Assembly (NCBI RefSeq): GCF_047495875.1
Contig: NC_092463.1
Location: 9,124,622 to 9,188,621, forward strand
Direction: 5' to 3'
Length of the DNA: 64,000 bases
From: Pithys albifrons albifrons
Lineage: Eukaryota; Chordata; Aves; Passeriformes; Thamnophilidae
Made by a program: the position numbers and the translations under genes. A model generated the notes under the pieces. It was given only the letters and a program-made list of their open reading frames with translations, made no database searches and was not told the DNA's origin. Shown here piece after piece: positions 58,701 through 64,000 of this stretch (its first letter is position 1; each line of letters begins with the position of its first letter).

Positions 58701-60550
58701 GATAACAAATAAGAACATCAAGCCATGAAATCCATGTCATTGTTTACAGAGGACAGCTTTCTCTGAAATACAGCGGTGACTAAATGAGCCAAAAAACCAT
58801 ATCTATCAACTACTTTGAAACACAAACCATTTGTAAACAACATGTCTCATCTCTTCCTGAGCCTGGAAGCAAAACAGTATTTTCAGTCTCTCACCCTCAG
58901 GAGAGAATGAGAAAAGGGAGATATATTTAAAGATTTCAGTTTGAAAGATATGCTTGACTGAAAAACACTTTAGTTCACTGCTTAAATCTTCAAATGAAAC
59001 AAACCCAAGTTTCAAAACTCTTGCTTAAAACTAACATCTAAATGCAGTAAGACACAGATTCTTCCCATTCATAAAACTCAGCTTTGTGGTTTAAAATGAT
59101 TGCCACAGGAGCAACATCCTTATCTGCCCTGTGTTACCTGACAGCTGGAAGCTGCACCAGAGATCTGCCACCATCCTGACTTCATCTATTACAGCTTTGA
59201 AATGACAGATAATGCTGTGGAGTTCCTGCACAGTCTGATTAGTTCTTTCACTACTAGCTCACCTGACTAAGCCTTCTTTTTTGTTATGTGGATGAAGACA
59301 AGATACATTTTACATTTTTGCTCAAAATCAAGACTGGAGTAAGAACTAGTAAACTCTCCCACTTTGGCTCCAAAGCCTGAAGAATGGCCACACTCCATCT
59401 TTACTAAAGCATTTACTATTCTCAGGGTAGCTGCAGTATTCTGACGTGTAAATACCCAGAATGCTTTCAACACAATGTCACATAAAGGTGTCCCCACAAG
59501 GGAGAATTCAGGCTCTCAACTTGCATAGCAAGTTTCTTTCAATCTTTTCAAATATAAATTGCTAGGTGGAGTGGAACAGGTAAAAACAAAACATACCCAA
59601 AACATACTAATCACAGCTGAGAAGACTGGGAATCATGAGCTGACTTTGCTTTGGGAATTCAGGGCAAAGAATTTGAGAGTCCATTAGCTGAGTGCCATGA
59701 GGATTTCTTCTTTTCTGTGAAATCTGTTCCTTGTATCCTACAGTCCTAAATCAGTCACTTAAGTCAGCATTTTCCCGGGGTAATGACCACTGTAGTTTTG
59801 TCTTGCTTATAGTTGGTTTTTAAGATGAAACAGAGGAAAACCAGTAAAACTACTTTGAGAGGCTATCCAGTAGTACTTTACTTCACTCCCACAGCATAAA
59901 CAACACCATATAAATTGGTCTCTGCAGTGATATGAAAGGAAAATAAGAAATGAGCCAATTTATGGAGATGTACACTTGAGTGCTTACCATTTTTCAGACC
60001 ACTTCCTGAGCTATTCTTGAGTGGGTATTCAGAACAATATGAAGTTTATAGTGTAGATGATCAACTCATACAAACAAGGTGCTTTCCAATAAAGACCTTG
60101 CAAGGAGGGTACTGGAAAATTAACTGTTGAGAAAAGTTTTCCTGCTCCAAGCCTGGTGTACTATTGCTTTTTCTATCGAAGTTACCATAGAAAGATTAAA
60201 ACCATTCAAGCTGTCAGTAATCACAGCATTTGTGCTAGGTTAAAAAAATTTAATCAGAAATCATCAAAATTTGGAAAAGCCTTCAGGACAGGCTGATTTT
60301 CCAAATCAGCTCACAAAGAAAATGTTGAAAGTCCAGAATGAATTCACACTCACCTGAATGCACAGAAGGAGCAACTGATATATATATGATCTCACTAAAA
60401 TGTGTCCTAACATGAAGAGAATAATCTGAATTCTGTATCACATCAGAAGTACCATTTAAGAGCATAGACTGGCCCCTTCTAGACAGACATATCACAACTA
60501 GGGAAAAGAAGAAAGCCAACTCAAAATAATCTAGAAAATTTTAAAATATG

Positions 60551-60556
60551 TTTATT
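60551..60556 (-). terminator. SIVA1: SIVA1 polyadenylation signal AATAAA
   Basis: TTTATT on the given strand (AATAAA on minus), 150 bp after the SIVA1 stop, in the context gctaaataaacat. This gives a 3' UTR of about 170 nt ending near 60530. Confidence 0.75.
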
Positions 60557-60705
60557 TAGCTACAGTATTTAAAAGTACAATATAAAGATATAAAACATAG
60601 AAATTCCATAGCTAATTCACATGCTAAAAGGATTAATTGACCAGCTGTAAGAAGACTTAATGAAATTCATGGACATTTTAGCCAGAAGGGTTATTTCATC
60701 AAGTT

Positions 60706-60763
60706 TCAGACTTCAAATATTGAACAACCATTGCAGAGAACTTGCTCCCCCACATCAGCATAA
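60706..60763 (-). CDS. SIVA1: SIVA1 coding exon 4, C-terminus
   Basis: Acceptor tttttttccctag ends at 60764 (minus). With the two bases from exon 3 it reads [19 protein letters not shown] then TGA at 60706-60708. It aligns in length and cysteine spacing to the human ending (VLCxxC..FE.). Too short to appear as a long open frame; found by reading downstream of exon 3. Confidence 0.93.
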
Positions 60764-62555
60764 CTAGGGAAAAAAAAGAAAGCCAGAATAAACAAAGTCA
60801 GTGTGTCTGCTGTTTCTGGAACATAGCAAAAAATGTCATCCTATTCCATTATCAGCTGCACCCACAGGACTCCCACACAGCACACTCAGTATTTCTTTTA
60901 TATCACAGAACTGTTAACAATGGGGGCAAAACCTTAGGATTATTCCCTGGGAGTGCATTCACTTATCACTGGCCAGCATATTACATTGCTGGTGGGAAAG
61001 CAAGAGGAATTTTTGCCTCCTACAACACTTAAACAAGAAGCTAAACTAGACCTGCACTTCACACAGGCATTTTGGTTTGCACGTTTTAGTGCTGCTAAAG
61101 AGCAGGAAGAGTTTAAGTCCTTTACGTGGATGAGCTAGATTATCTGTTGGGTGCAATTTTTAGGGTATAGACAGTTAAAATAAGTTTAAAAACACGAAAG
61201 GCACTTACTCAATAGTGGAGCACAAAGAGCAGATAACTGTGTTACAGCAGCTGCAGAGTCTGCTGCAGTTCTGGCAGACAAACCGGTCACACTGTGTGCA
61301 CACTTGCTTGACATCAGTGGTTCTTACACACGATGAGCAGGCTTTGGAAGCTCCCACGGGTGGAACTGCTTGGAAAAGATATGATAAAGAAGTGATGTAC
61401 TTTACAGCAAGACAGAGAAAGCACCTGGACACCCCAGGAGGTGCGGAGTGCTCGCTCACAGCTACAGGTGGCAGCACTTTGCAGAACATGCGGGCAGGCA
61501 CCTGCAAAGGGAGCGCTGCTTGGAACTTTCTTGGTTCCTTCTCTGCTCAGTGGCAAGCCACTAAGGGATTCTAAAGCAGAACGTACATGTGACAGTTCCC
61601 AAATCCATCAGCGAAGCTCAAATCTAACAATTCTTTTAAGGAAAGTCAATAAAGAACTATAGCCTCATCGCAGTCTATAGCCTCATCGTGAAGGAAGAGG
61701 AGGGGCAGTCACTGATCTCTTCGATGACCAGTGAAAGGATCCAAGGAAACGGCCTGAAGTTGTGCCAGGGGAGGTTTAGGTTGGATATTGGGAAAAGCTT
61801 CTTCACTCAGAGAGTGGTCAGGCAATGGAACAGGCTCCCCAAAGAAGTAGTCACGGCTCCAAGCCTGACAAAGTTCAAGAAGCATTTGGACAATGCTCTC
61901 GGGCACATGGTGGGATTATTGGGATGTTCTGTGCAGGACAGAAATTGGACTTAGATGATCCTTGGGTGTACTTTCCAGCTGAGGATGTCGAGCGGTTCTG
62001 TGACACCCTTGGGCCCGGCGGGCACTCACCCCTCTCCGCCGACCGCCGCCGCAGTTTCCCGTCGTGGCCGATGAGGAGCTGTCCGTTCCAGCGGGGCCCC
62101 GCGCCCTGCGCATCTCCGGGCGGCTCCGGCTGCGGCTCTGCCGGGCGGGCGGCGGCGGGCCCCGCGCCCTCCATGCACGCCTGTGCTCCCCTGAACAGCA
62201 GCCGCCGCGTCCTCTCTGCCGGCGGGAGAGGAGAGCAGCGTTACGGGCGGCCTCTTCATCCCCGCGAGGAGCGGCCGGCGGGCACATTGCCCCGGGGGGC
62301 ACATCATCCCCTCAGCGGGCACATCATCCCCTCAGCGGGCACATCATCCCTCCCGGCGGGCACAGCCCCCCGGCGGGCACATGCCCCCGGTGGGGCGGCC
62401 GTCCCGGCACTCCCCTCCCTGCGCCCCCCCGGCTCACCGAACACCTCCCGCCGATACTCCTCACCCCGCACGCCACGGCTCAGCTCCCGCAGCCCCACGC
62501 GGGTCTTCAGCTGGAGCGGGGCCGACTCCCCGAAGGGGCAGGAGCGCTTCGGCAT
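60706..62555 (-). CDS. SIVA1: SIVA1, apoptosis regulatory protein Siva (complete, four coding exons)
   Basis: Siva is a small zinc-binding, pro-apoptotic adaptor first found through the cytoplasmic tail of CD27. Coding exons on the minus strand are 62438-62555, 62030-62215, 61209-61368 and 60706-60763. All are GT-AG with matching phases (1, 1, 2) and total 522 nt, 173 residues; human Siva has 175. The N-terminus [20 protein letters not shown] and [17 protein letters not shown] is diagnostic. Exon 2 encodes the amphipathic helix ([16 protein letters not shown]) and [13 protein letters not shown]. Exons 3-4 encode the cysteine-rich zinc-binding C-terminus (ACSSCVRTT to [11 protein letters not shown]). 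The start is the first ATG, in a CpG island. It lies tail to tail with AKT1, as in human. The proline/alanine-rich middle of exon 2 is diverged from mammals. Confidence 0.97.
60764..61208 (-). other. SIVA1 intron 3
   Basis: 445 bp, no feature beyond the splice sites. Confidence 0.8.
61209..61368 (-). CDS. SIVA1: SIVA1 coding exon 3, cysteine-rich region
   Basis: Reads [20 protein letters not shown] then [20 protein letters not shown] and [13 protein letters not shown], with the paired CxxC motifs expected of Siva's zinc-binding B-box-like region. Donor GTAAGT at 61208 (minus). The acceptor is a tandem AAGCAG, so the exon may start at 61368 or 61365, changing the protein by one alanine. Confidence 0.96.
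61369..62029 (-). other. SIVA1 intron 2
   Basis: 661 bp, of which about 280 bp are a CR1 fragment in the direction opposite to the gene. A 16-bp direct duplication (tatagcctcatcg) sits at about 61659-61688, just left of the CR1. Confidence 0.8.
61695..61985 (+). mobile_element. CR1 LINE, 3' end fragment in SIVA1 intron 2
   Basis: Forward CR1: 'ggcctgaagttgtgccaggg', 'gaggtttaggttggatattg', 'cttcttcactcagagagtgg', 'ggacaatgctctcgggcaca' and 'gacttagatgatccttgggt'. In one frame it still reads the RT C-terminus ([20 protein letters not shown]). It is antisense to SIVA1 and ends about 45 bp from the exon 2 donor. Confidence 0.93.
62030..62215 (-). CDS. SIVA1: SIVA1 coding exon 2, amphipathic helix and linker
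   Basis: Acceptor ccggcag ends at 62216 (minus). Reads [20 protein letters not shown], an A/P-rich linker, then [19 protein letters not shown] to a donor GTGAGT. In mammals this exon carries the amphipathic helix (SAH) implicated in BCL-XL binding and is skipped in the short Siva-2 form. Phase 1 at both ends, so skipping would also stay in frame here (186 nt). The linker is diverged and CpG-rich. Confidence 0.93.
62279..62388 (-). repeat. GC-rich minisatellite in SIVA1 intron 1
   Basis: About five to six degenerate units beginning GGGCACA. Two are exact 20-bp copies of gggcacatcatcccctcagc (62297-62316 and 62317-62336), with shorter G/C-rich variants on both sides. It fills half of the 222-bp first intron of SIVA1. 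Confidence 0.88.
62438..62555 (-). CDS. SIVA1: SIVA1 coding exon 1, residues 1-40
   Basis: ATG at 62553-62555 (minus) followed by [20 protein letters not shown] and [17 protein letters not shown]. Nearly the same as mammalian Siva over this segment. Ends one base into E40 at donor GTGAGC. GC-rich, part of the promoter CpG island. Confidence 0.97.
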
Positions 62556-62877
62556 GGCGGGACCGGCCCGCGTCCCGCCCCGCGCCGCGTCACCGCCGCG
62601 CCGGGCCCGGCCCGCACATCCCCGCCCGGCGCCTTCGGGAGCCGCGGGCCGCTCGGCTCTTCCCGGAGGGAAACGACGGCCTCGTGTGCGGGGATAATGC
62701 TGCTTCCCGCTGCTCCCCAGCGTCCGGCGCCGCCCGCCCGCCGTGGTAGAGGCGCCCGCCCGACCCCGTCCGCTACCACCGCCCCCAGGCGTCACCTCCG
62801 TGCGCCCCGGCCGGGGGTGGGAACCCGGCGGGACAGAGAGGAACAGGCTTTGGGTGTCAGGTTTGTGAATAAACCTC

Positions 62878-63960
62878 GAGTCACAGGGTTATGGGATCTT
62901 CTGAGCTGGAAGGGATCCACAAGGGTAACAGAGTCCAACTCTTGGCCCTGCTCAGGACCATCCCCAAGAATCACACCACGTGTCTGAGAGCATTGTTCAA
63001 ATGCTTCTTGAACTCTGCCAGGCTTGGTGCTATGACCACTTCTCTGCAGAGGCTGTTCCAGGACCCAACCACTCTCTGGGTGAAAAACCTTTTCCTAATA
63101 TTCAACTTGAACCTCCCCTGACACAACTTCAGGCCATTTCCTCGGATCCTGTCACTCGTCACCACAGAGGAGAGATCAGTGCCTTCCCTTCCTCATCACA
63201 AGGAAGTTGTAACTGCAGTGAGGTGTCCCCTCCGTCTCCGTTTCTCCAGGCTGAACAGATCCAGTGCCTTCAGCCACTCCCCATGAAGCCTCCCCTCAAG
63301 GCCCTCCATCATCTTTGTCGCCCTCCTTTGGACACTCTCTAATATCTTAATATCTTTCTTATATTATGGTACCCCAAACTGCACACAATATTCAATGGGA
63401 GGCCACTCTGGTGCAGAGCAGAGTGGGACAATGCCCTCCTTCAACCAACTGGTGATTCTTTGCCTGATGCCCCCCAGGACACGGTTGGCTTTCCTGACTG
63501 CCAGGGCACAGCTGACTCATATTCAGTTTATTGTTGACCAGGACCCCCAGGATCCCTTTCCTCATCTATCCATACGTTCAAGGTCACTCTGTCCTAGGTT
63601 CAGAATCCAGCCCTTCCCCTGGAGGTGATTATCCAGCTGCCTGCACATTGGTGATTATCCATCTGCCTACTTTGTCGAGATCTCTCTGCAAGGCCTCTCT
63701 GCCCTCGAGGAATTCAACAGCTCCTCCCAATTTCTTATCACCTGCAAACTTACTTAGTGTCCCCTCAAGTCCTGAGTCCAGCTCGTTTAGGAACCCTTTT
63801 TCCTCCTCAGTTCTTTTGGCCTCGCCTTCCCTCTGCAGGTCCTTGCAGCTTGTGGTGGGGTCACCAAGGTCTTCTTGCAGCCTAAACCCTTGCCCAGCTT
63901 CAGACTGTCTGAATGCAGTGCAACCAACAAAAATGTGCACAAGTACGAGAATTTGCTTTT
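62878..63960 (-). mobile_element. CR1 LINE, long decayed fragment (3' half of ORF2 and 3' end)
   Basis: Reverse orientation. From the 3' end at about 62878 it contains the antisense landmarks 'tgagctggaagggatccaca', 'ccactctctgggtgaaaaac', 'tctccaggctgaacagatcc', 'gccctcctttggacactctc' and, near 63690, a frame reading KLGGAVEFLEGREALQRDLD of the CR1 reverse transcriptase. The frame is broken by indels, so the element is dead, and it is 5' truncated or cut by the window edge. The right-hand 250 bp are more diverged. Confidence 0.92.
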
Positions 63961-64000
63961 TGAAAAAGCTGCTAAGAAGGCTGGAGAACGCCCGTCTCTC

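Larger units (their letters stand above)
53003..60530. other. Interval between the candidate exon and SIVA1
   Basis: Mostly AT-rich non-coding sequence. A large, old reverse CR1 occupies 54780-55680 and is followed by an AT-rich low-complexity run at 55690-55757. Exon-like minus-strand segments at 58378-58472, 59300-59460 and 60354-60497 are discussed in the findings. No confident gene is assigned. Confidence 0.6.
61995..62830 (-). promoter_or_regulatory. SIVA1: SIVA1 CpG-island promoter
   Basis: Very GC- and CpG-rich compared with the rest of the window. It spans SIVA1 exons 1 and 2 and about 275 bp upstream of the ATG. No TATA box is evident near the expected start, in keeping with a housekeeping CpG-island promoter. 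Long open frames on both strands here are a by-product of low stop-codon frequency. Confidence 0.75.

Noticed and set aside
61825..62987. Very long open frames on both strands (up to about 300 codons) near the right end
   Set aside because: They overlap the SIVA1 exons, a CR1 and a CpG island. High GC makes stop codons rare, and the peptides are P/A/R-rich without homology.
63629..63940. 103-codon minus-strand frame as a cellular gene
   Set aside because: KLGGAVEFLEGREALQRDLD is CR1 reverse transcriptase; the frame is a remnant of the LINE.

Overview
This is a vertebrate nuclear genome window, most likely from a bird. The genes are split by large GT-AG introns, and the dispersed repeats are CR1-type LINEs, recognisable by their conserved 3' ends and the ATTCTATG-like tail, which is typical of avian genomes. 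No tRNA, rRNA, CRISPR array or bacterial-type feature was seen. Most short open reading frames fall in introns or repeats and are not genes.

Positions 1-44.5 kb hold AKT1 (RAC-alpha serine/threonine kinase) on the + strand. Twelve coding exons (9392 to 42965) encode residues 16-480. Together with the expected 46-nt first coding exon (residues 1-16), which I could not find and which presumably lies left of the window, they give exactly 480 codons plus stop. All exon phases and splice sites are intact. The kinase, activation loop (T308), turn motif (T450) and hydrophobic motif (S473) are nearly unchanged from mammals. The first 9.4 kb are intron. The introns carry minisatellites, a poly-G run, a (TGGG)7 tract and two CpG-bearing blocks that look like candidate enhancers.

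Positions 44.5-60.5 kb are between the annotated genes. This stretch holds CR1 fragments and, on the - strand, several exon-like open frames. The best is a terminal-exon-like segment at 52829-53002 with a good acceptor, a stop and a downstream AATAAA, plus a phase-compatible short exon at 53612-53676. I could not identify a family. This is the main candidate for something undescribed.

Positions 60.5-62.8 kb hold SIVA1 (apoptosis regulatory protein Siva) on the - strand: four coding exons, 173 residues, with a CpG-island promoter. AKT1 and SIVA1 face each other tail to tail, the same arrangement as in human 14q32.33, which supports AKT1 rather than AKT2/AKT3. From 62.88 kb to the end is a long, 5'-truncated, decayed CR1 element. 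Biologically, AKT1 transmits PI3K survival signals at the membrane, while Siva is a zinc-binding pro-apoptotic adaptor. They are neighbours, and no shared regulation can be seen.
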